64,000 nucleotides of DNA from positions 750,672 to 814,671 of the forward strand of contig CABFPE010000200.1 of NCBI GenBank assembly GCA_900660155.1, written 5' to 3'. This document shows, in pieces, positions 1 through 10,689 of the stretch (positions within the stretch are counted from its first letter, which is position 1; the number at the start of each line of letters is the position of its first letter). The notes beneath the pieces were generated by a model. It worked only from the letters and a program-made list of their open reading frames with translations, was not told where the DNA came from and did not search any database. The position numbers were made by a program, and so were the translations under genes. Origin of the DNA: Hofstenia miamia. Taxonomy: Eukaryota > Xenacoelomorpha > Acoela > Hofsteniidae.

Positions 1-960
1 TAGAACGAACTCTTCGAGACATCTAGGTCTCCTATAACAATCAGGATAAGAAAAATTTTAAAGAGCGTCTTTTTGCAGAGAAAAACTTACCAGATATATA
101 TGCCAGAGGAGCAATTTGGATACTAGCAATCTATTTAACAAAAGAGCCTCTACTTCAGATACCCATGTCCCACGAGAAGAGAATGTCTCTCATGAAAATA
201 ACTATTCACAAATTAGCCGTGTGCCCGCTGACATGGAAAGTGAAAAACTGGCTTCTGCATAAATGTAGTCCTCCTTCTTCCCCTGGAAAAACGAAACACA
301 CCATGGACAAGCTTGAAAAATATTATGCCTGACTGGTGGGGGCCAGCAGTGTTACTGGTAAGATGTTGATTATGTTAACCAGCAATCGACTTGGGATTTG
401 TCCGTTGGACATTAATATTTTCTCTGATACAGTAAAGAAGTACATGTGGGGCACCACAGCTGAGACAAAATTCGCCATCTTTTCATCTGATAATGCTCCC
501 CTGAGCACGAGAAGATTTGTGGAAAGATTGCCTGGATCAACAAAACAATTTCTTGAGCAAGTCACCAAGTTCGATGTATATGGAAAAAATGAACTTTTAT
601 TTAATGTGCAGCAGATGAAGTATCCTGAATGCGGGTATGGTCAATTTATCAAATCGGCTAGGCATGTTAGCAAGGAAGGCAAGATTATTCCAATCACCAT
701 TTTTGATCAGGTGATGAGAACACTGGAGCAGTTTTTTCAATTGGAGGAGCTACTAGCATCTTTGGCGGTCCAAATGTCTCCCCACATTCAGGATTGATCG
801 AAAAAGCAAACTTGGAAAAGTTCGGAGGTACTGCAATCTCTCCTAAACCAATGCCACAATGGTCTGTAACAGAAGATGAACGCATTCTAATGGTCAAGCA
901 TGATCCTAGTGAGTTTCTCGATGACCTTTCATAGTTCAACACGTACATGCACTTATAAAA
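1..960 (+). pseudogene. Family A ORF3 fossil, copy 0 (middle part)
   Basis: Relic of the post-pol gene of the family A LTR element. The longest open stretch is 336-797 (153 aa). It aligns by eye with 11,690-12,400 of the best copy: both share a segment reading KxGKIIPIT(I/V) followed by a glutamine-rich EQF(Y/F)..EELL block, and upstream the WKVKNWLLH segment. Product function is unknown; no retroviral Env, Gag or Pol motif is visible. The piece starts before the window edge and is replaced at about 1,020 by another repeat, so it is a broken fossil with several breaks. Its homology to the other copies is clear, its role is not. Confidence 0.6.
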
Positions 961-1019
961 CCTTACACTGTGATGATACCATGCCATGGGCTAGCACAAA
1001 TATCTGGCAATTACAGATT

Positions 1020-1375
1020 ATTTAATAGTGAGCTGAGAGATAACAATGAAAATGAGAGTTTGTATTTTCTGAATTGAGATAGAAATTAAGCAAGTGAGAC
1101 AAATAGGGTAGCACCAGTCAATTTGGCTGGAAGCCATAGGAATTGGTCATCTTGGATCTTACCTAAAGTAGTTTTGTTACTTGGGTGAACTTACCTAAAG
1201 TAGTTTTGTTACTTGGGTGAATTACCAATGTTACATCTATAAGTTACACATTCTATGTTATTCCTTTTTCCGGAATTGTGGCTGTTCTGTAAATGCTATT
1301 CAAACCTTCTGCAGAGTCAATTAAGTTTCTAGTTAAGTTTCTCTACCAGCCCACGATTCTACATTAAGAACTAAA
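1020..1375 (+). repeat. Leader-type repeat module M, copy 1
   Basis: About 350 bp resembling 3,300-3,660 (+) and, in reverse complement, 24,000-25,250. Shared landmarks are a TAGAAATTAA..GTGAGACA stretch near 1,080, GCCATAGGAATTGGTC near 1,133 and ACGATTCTACATT near 1,353. In the other two places the module directly follows a family A LTR, so it is probably part of that element's untranslated leader. Here it sits between an ORF3 fossil and an LTR. Confidence 0.5.
1158..1221 (+). repeat. Perfect 2 x 32-bp tandem duplication
   Basis: Two identical 32-bp units (1,158-1,189 and 1,190-1,221) beginning CTTACCTAAAG and ending TTGGGTGAA lie inside module M. This is a simple recent tandem duplication. 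Confidence 0.9.
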
Positions 1376-1512
1376 CTTGAATAAGCTTGCAAAACCAAAA
1401 ATTTCAAACTTGATATCAAAAATCCTGTTCACTTTTGTATTTATTGATTAAAGGAAAGTGGTTGTATATCACTTCCCCCAATTTCATTGTAACATCTTCT
1501 ACCAGGCATTAT

Positions 1513-3098
1513 TGTAGAGTCAATCATGGCCTATTTTTCGATTTTATTATTTTGGCACACTTAAAATAGTGTTACATCTTTTTGACGTTCTGATTTTATG
1601 ATTTGTTGCTACCTATTGTAACATCCTCCACCTGGCCCTATTTGTACAGTGTATTACCATTACTAACCATCACTTGATAAATGGTGGATGGGGATTTACT
1701 GAATTAGTAAACTGCCAGACGTTTCCTCATTGTTTAACTGGTTAGGTTAACTGAGTACTAATCATCACTGTTTAGGTGATGAAGCCATGCAACGTCTCTT
1801 CATTGATCATCTGTGGGCTACTGCCTGAAGCTGATCTCCACACCACAGTTCCTCTCCTTCATGAATGATTGACCAAGTCCATTGCACCATCTCAGCTCAA
1901 TGGAAATTGGTTATGTGTACCTTACATTAGCTCAGTGCATGCACTCATGTCAAGATGTAACTGACTAAAATTCAATTTTGTAAAGTGTTTGTTGGATTGA
2001 ATAAGTAAAGCAACCAGATGTTGACACTAACTGCATTTAGTTAATTTTAAAGTAGCCATTACCATAAAATTACTGGCTTTAGCAATTAATTAATATATTG
2101 CAGTTTCCTATACTTACATTTAATAATGGTACATGTAAAGTCATTTATTCTGTCAATTATAGTCAAGTCTCCTACTATTAGTAATAGAGATATATTCCTA
2201 ATGTTTGGCTATCCAGCCATTTCAAGCATCTGTTAAAATGTACATGTATAGATCAATAGTCAGACTAAGCAAGAATTGAAAAACTCCTATCTGTAACATA
2301 AGTGCTGTTTCATGACTGGCACAAGGACCCTTCGAATTGCTCCCGTGATGGAATCCAGCCACTACTCGACACAACTTGCTTAGCTGAACATTTTATTAAA
2401 TATCAAACCAGATAAATGAAGAATGAAAATAAAATAAACTCCAAAGAATTTATTGTTCATCAAATTTCCTCTAAATTCTAAGCTATTTATTTAAAAAGTT
2501 TTAAGTACCTGCTGATTTTGAATTTTGAATTAATTTTCTGCCAATATGGCTGTTCTTATGTAAGCGTAATTTCACTTGTTACAATTTGTCAAAAATTACT
2601 TAATTGGCTCCAGTATTTTTCTCATAATGTACAATATTGTAACTTGGTTGCATATTACAAATTGAATAAGATAATTAACTAAATTTTACAATCATATTTC
2701 TGATTATATTTAATCACTGCAAATCATTTGACGCTGATCTCTTTTGTTTGCAGCTTATTCTTTTGGGTGATGCTACACTATCTGTATTAATTTCTTTTAA
2801 ATCAACTATTTGTATTTTTGAGTGTAGTTATTTGATAGTGTTAGTATTTGTCCCCTTGATTCAAATTATGTGTGATTGCTCATTTTCAACTTTGTGAGGG
2901 AAATTGTGTTTTGTAACTGTAAACAATATCCAGGTAATAAGTTACAGTTTTTGTAATAAATATCTGAGTTTACTGTAGTGAAGTGCACAATAAATTTAGC
3001 TTCCATCAACTGCATTCAATCTTTTTCATTTAATTATCAATTAACCCATTTTAGATTCATCATCAAAGATTTGCTGATGATAAAAATTGCTTAAGATC
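1513..3098 (+). mobile_element. Family A LTR, copy 1, interrupted by repeat X
   Basis: It starts TGTAGAGTCAATCA like the other family A LTRs (5,240; 13,634; minus strand from 25,907). Its 3' part (2,781-3,098) matches the minus-strand LTR at 25,488-25,690 almost base for base, including the AATAAATATCTGAGTTTAC stretch. The two halves are separated by about 1.16 kb of repeat X. The end is placed just before the GCAACAATTCGGGAGG segment, the likely primer-binding side, and is uncertain by about 20 bp. It is a fossil LTR. Confidence 0.7.
1616..2780 (+). repeat. Repeat X, copy 1, inserted in an LTR
   Basis: This block breaks the LTR between ..TTGCTACCTA and TCTGTATTAATTTC; the uninterrupted LTR on the minus strand near 25,800 has these two joined. 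The inserted block matches 3,690-4,740 (+) and 23,340-23,770 (-). Landmarks are GATGAAGCCATGCA, GCTGATC.CCACA, CTCAGCTCA, ACTACTCGACACAAC and CTGCCAATATGGC. It has no coding potential, and no clear terminal repeats were found. Confidence 0.65.
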
Positions 3099-3099
3099 C

Positions 3100-3680
3100 A
3101 GCAACAATTCGGGAGGAAACTGCACTGGGTCTGGGCAACAAATAGCTCCTTAACAGTGACAGTCTGAATCTTGGTTGCTTTAGGTTACAATTACATGTAG
3201 GGATTAACAACTTTTATTTGATCAATTTGTACATGCACTTAATAAGTAACACATTGCAAATATACTATGCTGCTGGGGAACATGAATTCATGGTAATTAT
3301 GTGCTTTTTGTTTATTATTTATTTACATGAGCTGAGATAAGAGAACTCTGAGATAAATTGTTTACTGAGTTAGAAATTAATACTTGAGACACACAATTAG
3401 AACCTTGGTGAGTAGGGATGGCTTCAAAGATATGGTTTCAGCATGATGCCATGTGAATTGGTCTTTTGCTGGAGTCCTTTATGGAATGGAATCTCTGTAT
3501 TTGTTTGGAAAAATCAGTGAACTACTAATGTATGTTTCTTTTGTTGGAATATGGGTCACTCTCTGCTATGGTAGACTTTGCTACCTTTGATCTAAACTCT
3601 TGAGTTACCCAGTACCACTAGAGTAGCCAGAGTTCCCTGTGATTCTACATTATCACTGTTTCCCCTGTGTTACTCTATAA
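3100..3680 (+). mobile_element. Family A leader region with module M, copy 2
   Basis: Directly follows the LTR. It begins with the primer-side segment GCAACAATTCGGGAGG and CTGGGTCTGGGCAACAAATA, which also follows the minus-strand LTR (about 25,488 downwards) and, more diverged, the LTR at 5,612. Module M follows at 3,300-3,660. It is non-coding and is read as the untranslated leader of a family A copy whose coding part is not present here. Confidence 0.5.
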
Positions 3681-3689
3681 CCTTGGTTG

Positions 3690-4740
3690 TGTACTTGCAG
3701 TTAGGGATTTACTAATTTAACATGAAGCCATGCAGTGCAGTATCTCCTCCAATGATTGATAGTGGGCATCTGCCTGAAGCTGATCACCACATCCAGTTTC
3801 ACCAATCCTTAAATGATCCATTTGGTTGAGTTCCACTTCTCAGCTCATCAATATAACTTATGTGTACACTATCCTAGCTCAGGGTATACTCAAGACAAGA
3901 CATAATTCAACTTAGACTCTATTTGTAGAAGTGCTTCACATCTATGCAACCTGACTTGTCACTAGCTGCATTATTAATATCACATGTAGCCATTACCAAA
4001 ATGTATTTGCTTTAATACCTAGTTTGATATACAGCAGCTTCCTAACTTACATTTAACCATTACTACATGCTCAGTCACATTATTGGTCACACTATTGGCA
4101 ATAATTTGGATCTAAAATAATATAGATATGATTCCTAGGTTTTTCCTTACTAGCTGTATCTTGAGTTTGTTATGTTTAATACATGTAGATAATGATCAGT
4201 AGTCAACTAAACAAGGATAAAACCCCTATACCTAACTTAAGTGCACTTTCATGGTCTGGCACAAAGGCCCTAGAATCATTCCAGTGATGGATCCAGACCA
4301 CTACTAAACACAACTCATTTAGCTTGACATTGTAATAAATATTCAAACCATAACAAAGAAACAAAATAAGAATTCAAAGTAAATTTCTTTATCAATTGCT
4401 TACCTTGAATTTAATATATTTATAGTAGTTCAGAAAATAACCTGTTGATTTTGAAATTTAAATCATTCATCTGCCAATATGGCAGCTAAAAATAAAGGAA
4501 GCAATTTTGCCTCCTCTGTTTCAACAAAAATATTATTATCATCAAATACTTATCTCTAATTAATTACACTTGTTTTTACTTGGTTGTATTGTACAAATTA
4601 ATCTAAACTGATCATATCTTTTTACAATGTATTTTTAATCATAATTGTTTTCAATCTTATTCTTCTTAATCAACATTAGCAGCTTTAGGTTGATTTGGAT
4701 GATGCTACATCATTTCCACCAAATCTGATGCACCAAAAAT
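3690..4740 (+). repeat. Repeat X, copy 2
   Basis: Same family as 1,616-2,780, in the same orientation. Shared blocks are ATGAAGCCATGCAG (3,722), CTGCCTGAAGCTGATC (3,770), CCACTACTAAACACAAC (4,298) and CTGCCAATATGGCAG (4,471), ending in GATGATGCTACAT (4,698). It is non-coding. Confidence 0.6.
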
Positions 4741-5060
4741 TAAAAACTATTAGACACATGATTAAAATCAAATTGTAATTATATATTTGAATAAATTAAT
4801 GAATTTGTTTAGACTGCATTTCAATGAGTTTAGATAATTGAAATATGGAATTACAAGCAAATAAATGTAAAAGAGTGCTATGATTATAAACATTGACATT
4901 AGTTGCTTGCATTTAGATAGTAATTGCAATCCTTCAAAACTCTGTTTAGATTTAAAATAGAAATTTAATTATATTCATTACTTTTGTACTTTGTAATAGG
5001 TAGCTAGTTATTTTTAGCATTCATTCATTATTTGTATAGCTAATTTTTTGTTATATATTT
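4741..5060. other. AT-rich spacer, nothing recognised
   Basis: About 320 bp of A/T-rich sequence between repeat X and the hairpin-bearing repeat. I see no reading frame, repeat match or structure in it. Confidence 0.5.
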
Positions 5061-5235
5061 TGTGGCATCAGCATGAAATCTGGTGTCTTCTACAGACGGA
5101 TTTGCTGATGTTGCAGTAATATAATCAACCTACTTTGGTGAACCTATCCCTAGGAATTAAATAACTATTGGAGATCAGGTAGGGGAAGGGTGTGGCCACA
5201 CTCAGCTGACCCAATACAGAGATACAAAGGACCTT
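5061..5235 (+). repeat. Hairpin-bearing repeat, copy 1
   Basis: Begins TGTGGCATCAGCATGAAA and carries the inverted pair CATCAGCA ... TGCTGATG about 30 bp apart, then GGAGATCAGGTAGGGGAAGG and CCACACTCAGCTGA. The same block occurs in the same orientation at 23,781-23,950, although the flanking family A pieces there point the other way. It is therefore a separate small repeat and not a part of the LTR. Confidence 0.6.
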
Positions 5236-5239
5236 ATAG

Positions 5240-5612
5240 TGTAGAGTCAATCAGGGCCCTTTATTTAATTTATTTTCATTTATTGGCACTCCCTTAAATT
5301 AATTCAGTGCTATTACCATAATTTATTTAGTGATTTTTATTAATTTTTAGAGTTTCAAACTTAATTTTCAAATTTATTGTAATTGTCCCCTTGATTAAAG
5401 AGTATGTGTAATTGCTTGTTTAATTTGCAAGGGAAAAAGTGAATTTTGTAAAATGGTAAATATTTACCTTTTCTCTGTATAAATTAGGGAACATATTGTA
5501 ATGATTGTCAAATAAATCTTGTTCTCACTGGATAACATTTGCTTTTTTATCTCTTACTATACCTCTAACCTTTTTAGCATCAGTATTAATATGATAATAA
5601 ACTTGTAAGATC
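5240..5612 (+). mobile_element. Family A 5' LTR of the main copy
   Basis: Starts TGTAGAGTCAATCAGGGCCC and matches the 3' LTR at 13,634-13,850 over about 215 bp, with roughly 20 differences by eye. Many of these are TG/CA pairs expected from decay of CpG. At about 10% LTR divergence the insertion is not recent. The 3' boundary is inferred from the conserved GATCC.G.GA.AAT..GG.AGG segment shared with two other LTR copies. Confidence 0.75.
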
Positions 5613-6068
5613 CAGTGATAATGTGGGAGGAACTCTGCTGTGCCTGGGGTGATAACTCACTCCTTGACAGATGTGAGCCCATGTTGTGGTCACTTTAAGA
5701 CTATGTGTAGGCATAGGATTGATTTCCTCTGACCATGATCTATTTCACCACCCACTGATGTACAACTTTATCTCATACATAATTCTGTGATCAGATGCCA
5801 TTACCAAGCCTTGATTCTATTCTTACCTGTTCTTAGTGCCATATTGGCATTGTCTCATTATTCTAGAATTTGGAATGATTGTTGTACCTATGCCTTGCTA
5901 CCATCTGTCAGTTGCTTTTATTTCTTCTACACAGTTGGATGTTTCTCCTACATTATTGGAATTAGTTTTGGAACCTTTTTCTTTTACTTGTTTACTTATT
6001 CTTGTTCTTATTCTTATGGATATGGATTTTTCTATTTCTTGTAAAGGGATCAGGGTTCCCCTGTGTGA
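5613..6068 (+). mobile_element. Family A leader between LTR and gag
   Basis: Non-coding stretch between the 5' LTR and the gag start. Its first 100 bp resembles the sequence after the other LTR copies (ACTC.CTCCTTGACAG; TGTAGG.ATAGGATT), while the rest is pyrimidine-rich (5,790-6,050). Short open frames at 5,787-6,044 and 5,836-6,111 are low-complexity and are not taken as genes. Confidence 0.5.
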
Positions 6069-7073
6069 GTGCTGGCAGCTTGGACACTGCCCCTTGCACT
6101 GCTGGATTTAATTGTTGCTTTACCTACTGCTACCACCACCAAACCTGTTTCTGCCATGTCTATGCTCTCTGAAGTTTTTCTGCAAGAGACTCCTACTCCT
6201 GCTACCTTGTTGAACACATTTATTTCATATAAGCCATTGTCACCTCCTCCAGAGTTACCAACAACAACAGTTGATCAGCTTAGAGAAGCTCTCTCAGAGC
6301 AGATCTCTCAGTGCTGTTCCTGTGAAGGCCACCTTGATGCATTGCAAGTAGAGCTACAACAACAAGCCACTGAAGCTTGGCAACATGAGAGATGCTTGCT
6401 CAACTCAATTTCAGCATTGGAGATGCAAATTCAGGAATCAACCCCATGTTCTCCACTGATCTCATCAGAAGAAACTGAGTATTTGACTCATGCCTTTTTG
6501 GACAATGCTCTTGATGCTCTCTCTGAAAGGTTCTTATGTATTATTTCACTGACATTTTCTGCTAACTTTTCTCATGCTCTGCCAGCACCTACAATGTCCC
6601 CAGTAACGCCCCCATTTGTTACTCCTGTTACCTCTTTTACAGTTGGAGCTCCTACATTTACTCAGTCTACTCTCTTGCAAGTTTCAACACTAACTACCAT
6701 AGCTATGCCTGGCTCTTGTACCCTAAGCACAACTGTAGTGCCTACAGTGCCCATTGGTGTCACAGTTACCCCAACTGCTAATATCACTACACCTCCTCCT
6801 CTGAGTAACCCTATCAGGTCTACGACAACTCATGGACCAAGCTTTATCCAGTCTATTTTGCCCACAGAAGTGTTGGGAAGCAAATTAGCAAATCTTTTTA
6901 ATCAGCACTCAGTGTTGCCCAAATTTACTGGAAAGATTGACAAAATTTCACAGTCATTCAAAGAGTGGCTCTTTCTTTTTGAGCTCACAATGAAGCAATA
7001 TAAAACTACACAAGATGCTGCTGCTGCTCAATTCCCCATGTACCTTCAAGGCCTCATGTACAGTCAGGACTGA
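6069..7073 (+). pseudogene. gag: Family A gag fossil
   Basis: Open stretch of 334 aa. Residues about 60-135 look like a coiled coil (many Q/E/L, e.g. LREALSEQI). Residues about 170-265 are a Thr/Pro/Ser-rich linker of low complexity. Residues about 275-334 carry the start of a Gypsy-type capsid, with LPKFTG and FKEWLFLFELTMKQY, the usual capsid entry of Ty3/Gypsy Gag. Homologous sequence continues past the stretch to about 7,270. Gag would package the element RNA. No zinc knuckle is visible. The mucin-like linker is unusual for Gag. It is a broken fossil. Confidence 0.7.
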
Positions 7074-7520
7074 TATTACACAGGTCAATAGACTCTTTTG
7101 CCTCAGCAAGTTAACACCAGAATACTTGCAACATGATCTCTTTTGATATATTTGTTGGGGATTCCATTCCACCATTAGGAGCCACCTCAAACTTAAATGT
7201 GCTCCAGAGGATGACTTGAATTCTATTATTAAGAAGGAGATCAGTATCATTTATATGCTACAAAACACAAACCGCATTTAGAGAGATGCTGGTGACTTAA
7301 AGACAGGTCAAACTTCCTCAAAGACACTGACCTCCTTGAGTTCTGATGTAGTGCAGAAGAAATCAGATAATGAACAACAATCAGCTCACATTCAGACACA
7401 GAGTGGGGCAGTTATTCATCTAATAGCAGATGGAGATGGTTTCATCATTGATGAGCCATCAACTCAAGTGTGTACTCCTGACATCCTGGTCAAGTCTGTG
7501 AGTCATTTTAATTAGATGGA

Positions 7521-8024
7521 GTGCTGCCTCCCAAAAACCATGCACATGATGTCTTGGTAATCACCTTGTTATTGCATATCAATGTCATCCCCACAGATGT
7601 GAATGGACTTTTAAATAATGTCACAATTGATATGGGCGCCTCTGCTTCCATAATGAGCAACACCTGTTGTGACACCCTTTGCTTGAAGAGAGAGAATTTA
7701 TCACTGTCTACAGCATGCTTGTTGGACGCCTTGGGAAATACCATTTTGCTGAAAGGTCAAATAAATGACCTCAAATTACAAATTTGCCAAGAATGTTTCC
7801 TAGTGGATTTCATTGTTGTAGATACTTGTAATCAGCCCCTGCTGTATGATGTCATCCTTGGCAATGGTTTTCTTGAGAAGAATACCTGTGTGATAGATTA
7901 CAGAACTAACACAATCTCAATCCGTGAAAGCGAGCCTCAGGAAGAGCTTACAGCTGTTTGCAAGCAAGAAATCTTACTAACATTAACCAACATCATTGTT
8001 GTGGAACTTTGGCCTTGGCAATGA
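7521..8024 (+). pseudogene. pro: Family A aspartic protease fossil
   Basis: The 167-aa open stretch carries a retropepsin-like core: TIDMGASASIMS around residues 35-46 sits where Gypsy proteases have the D(S/T)GA active site, and an ILGNGFLEKNTCVIDY block later in the stretch is the conserved ILG..FL segment. In this family the enzyme cuts the Gag-Pol polyprotein. It lies directly upstream of the RT motifs on the same strand. Part of a broken fossil element. Confidence 0.65.
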
Positions 8025-8039
8025 GTTGCCATCACTACA

Positions 8040-8460
8040 AACTCTCCTTATGAGGGTGATGTCATGGCCTTTGGGCTTTGTAATGCTCCGGCTACTTTTC
8101 AGCATTACATTATGCATGTACTATGGAATGGGGCCAATGTTCTCAAACCAAGGATCACGGCATATATGGATGATATCCTCATTGCTGGACACACATTTTC
8201 TGATCAATTAGATAATTTGGGTCACACTCTTAAGATCTTGTACAACTCCAGACTCTGGATCAATGGAAATAAGTGTTCACTCATTTTGCCATGAGTTACC
8301 TTCTTGGGAAGGGTGATCAAGCTGGAAAGATCTCAATAAAAAATGACGTGAAACACCATCTTGATCACATTGAGCCTCCACTCTCTTGCAAGGACGTCCA
8401 ATGCCTGATGGGCTTTCTAAATTATTATGGCTCATTCATTCCCAAACTATCCAACTGAAC
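8040..8460 (+). pseudogene. pol: Family A reverse transcriptase fossil
   Basis: Three overlapping open stretches (8,064-8,294, 7,996-8,211 and 8,273-8,458) show RT signatures: FGLCNAPATFQ (RT motif 4 of Ty3/Gypsy), then the catalytic YMDDILIAG box, then the NKCSL and LMGFLNYYGSFIP segments that close the palm/thumb and lead to RNase H. RT copies element RNA to DNA. This is a partial, broken fossil; the family assignment is firm. Confidence 0.8.
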
Positions 8461-8970
8461 TAAACACATATCTAATTTGCTCTGAAAGAACACCAAGTTC
8501 TGTTGGACCTGGGCCAAACAAGAGGAGCTGGATTCCATGAAACAAGAACTAAGACAGATCCCAAGTTTGAATATGCCTGACTACACCAAGGAGTTTATAG
8601 TCAACTGTGACACAAGCTCTGTCTCCATCAGTAGTGTCTTAAGCCAGATTATCAACAGTTATGAAAGTCCAGTGCAGTATTTTTGCCAGAAGCTCTGAAG
8701 TGCTGAGATGCTTTTGCTCATCAAGAGTCTGAAGAAGTTTCAATTCTTCATTTTAGGTTGTCAGTTTGTTGTTTACACTGATAACTCCATGCTAGCATTG
8801 CTCAAAAAGTTCTCTGGGGACAAATCAAACATTGTCACCCAATGGTTAGAATATTTAAATGACTTCACCTTTACAATCACACACTGTCCAGGGAGATTAC
8901 ATCTCAATGCAGATTACTTTACCACCCTTCCTAGTTATGAGAGACCTGTGGAAGCCACCTGGTGAGAAGA
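8461..8970 (+). pseudogene. pol: Family A RNase H fossil
   Basis: Contains the Gypsy RNase H segment; the clearest open stretch, 8,708-8,965, holds VVYTDNSMLALL, then VTQWLEYLNDFTFTITHCPG, which corresponds to the TDH..L..L / RW...L..Y.F.I.H.PG block at the end of Ty3/Gypsy RNase H. It lies between RT and integrase as expected. Broken fossil. Confidence 0.75.
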
Positions 8971-9162
8971 CTCCTTTTGGGTTAATCCCAGCATGTGACT
9001 ACAAGCTCCTTCCTGACATTAATGCAGATTGGAACAGGAAAGCAATCCTCCCCATTATGGTGAAGGAAGAGATATCAAAGAAGGAAATTGCTGTCCATCA
9101 GCTACATGATAAGATCTTATTGGAAATCATCTACAAAGTAAACAACCCTAATTATGCTATAA

Positions 9163-10600
9163 GTGACATTGCCAAAAGTTATTTCCAATGCTAAGATTGG
9201 AAGGTCACTGATGCTGGACTCCTTTATGCACACAGCAAACAACCACCTGGAAATTCCAGAGTACTTCAAGAGGGATCTTGTCTGGAAGATCCATGAATGT
9301 GGTCACCTTGGAATTGTCCAGACCAAGCAAACTTTTAATGCTCAATATGTTACCATAGGTATAAGAGCTGCTGTTCAAGATGTAATAGACAAGTGTGAAG
9401 CTTGCCTGCTTCAGGGAGCTGGACACTTTCTAGAATAGAGAGCTGAGCTCCACAGTCAGGTTGCTGAAAAAATTAATGAAGTAGTCCATATAGACCTTGA
9501 GAAATTGTCGAGGGATGAAGAGGGATTCCAGTACCTTTTGGTCTTGATAGACCATTTCACAAAATACTCAAGACTCATTCTGCTCAACAACACTACAGCT
9601 GAAGTCATCAGAGAAAAGATTGTAAAGGAGTGGATCTTTAAACTTGGACCTATGGAAAGATTGGTTTCTGACTGTGGTCCTCAATTTGAGAATAACCTGA
9701 TGACCACCCTTATGAAAGAACTAGAAATAGTGCATGAATTCACCACTGCATACCATCTGCAGTTGAATGGTGTTGATGAGCAACTAAATCATACTATCAT
9801 TAAGTTGATCCAAGTAGCCTTAGCCCACACTGCTGGCAGAAATTGGAGATGAGTAATAGAGGCAGTAGAGTTTTTCTATAACACCGCCATTCACTCTACC
9901 ACCAAAGTGAGCCCTTTCAAGGCTATGTTTGGCTTAAGGCGAGCATGCTGCTATTGGTAATGTTTCTGGATTACAACACACCAACCTTGGAGAATTTTGT
10001 GAACCAGATGCTACAGGAATTCCAGGAAGTACATCTTACTATATGCTGAAACACCAACCAGTCAGTTATTTGCCAGAAAAGGAACTTCAATAAAAAATTG
10101 TACAGCAAACTGCACAAGCAGGGAGATTCTGTCTTTGCTTACTTTCCTTGTCAGATTACTGACGCCAATCAAGTATGAAAGCTTGCCACCAATTGGCAAG
10201 GACCTTTTATTATAACAAAAGTTTTAGATCACCACCAGTACTTACTAAATAACAGTAGAGTCATCCATTTTCAGCAACTTAGGCAAACTATAAAAGATAT
10301 ACATAATGCAGTCATCAACAGTAATAATGAGTTTTCACTTGTCAATGACAGTGTAAATGAGAATGAATATTATGATAACCTCACCAAATGTGAGGAAGAC
10401 GACCTTACACAGGTAGAGTATGATAGTAACCTCAGTAGTAGTAGAAACACTACAGCTACTTGTGTTTTGCCTAAACAAAAAGCTAGAAACCAGAGATATT
10501 TAGATCATTTAAATACCCAGGATTGGGACCTTAATCTTATATCTTTTTTAGTAACCATGAAAAGATCAGAAAATCACCCACCAACCAGACACTGTGTTTA
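9163..10600 (+). pseudogene. pol: Family A integrase fossil
   Basis: 9,163-9,438 carries the N-terminal zinc site (HECGHLG ... CEACLLQ, an HHCC pattern). 9,470-9,852 carries the catalytic core: VHIDLEKLSRDEEGFQYLLV with the first Asp, LVSDCGPQFEN with the second, and the conserved glutamate region near NGVDEQLNHT. The C-terminal part (about 10,130-10,300) has a GPFII segment typical of the GPY/F module. An acidic, Asn/Ser-rich tail follows to about 10,600. It would insert element DNA into the genome. Broken fossil. Confidence 0.8.
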
Positions 10601-10689
10601 ACAACAGATGAACCTGCAAGAAAAGACAAATCAAACAACAATGCTGAGATGAGTAGATAAAAACACCTCATGAAAGCAAGAGTGCCCAG

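Noticed and set aside
5787-6111. Two overlapping open frames (85 and 91 aa) before gag
   Set aside because: Tyr/Phe/Ser-rich low-complexity translation of a pyrimidine-rich leader, with no family motif and no counterpart in the other copies.
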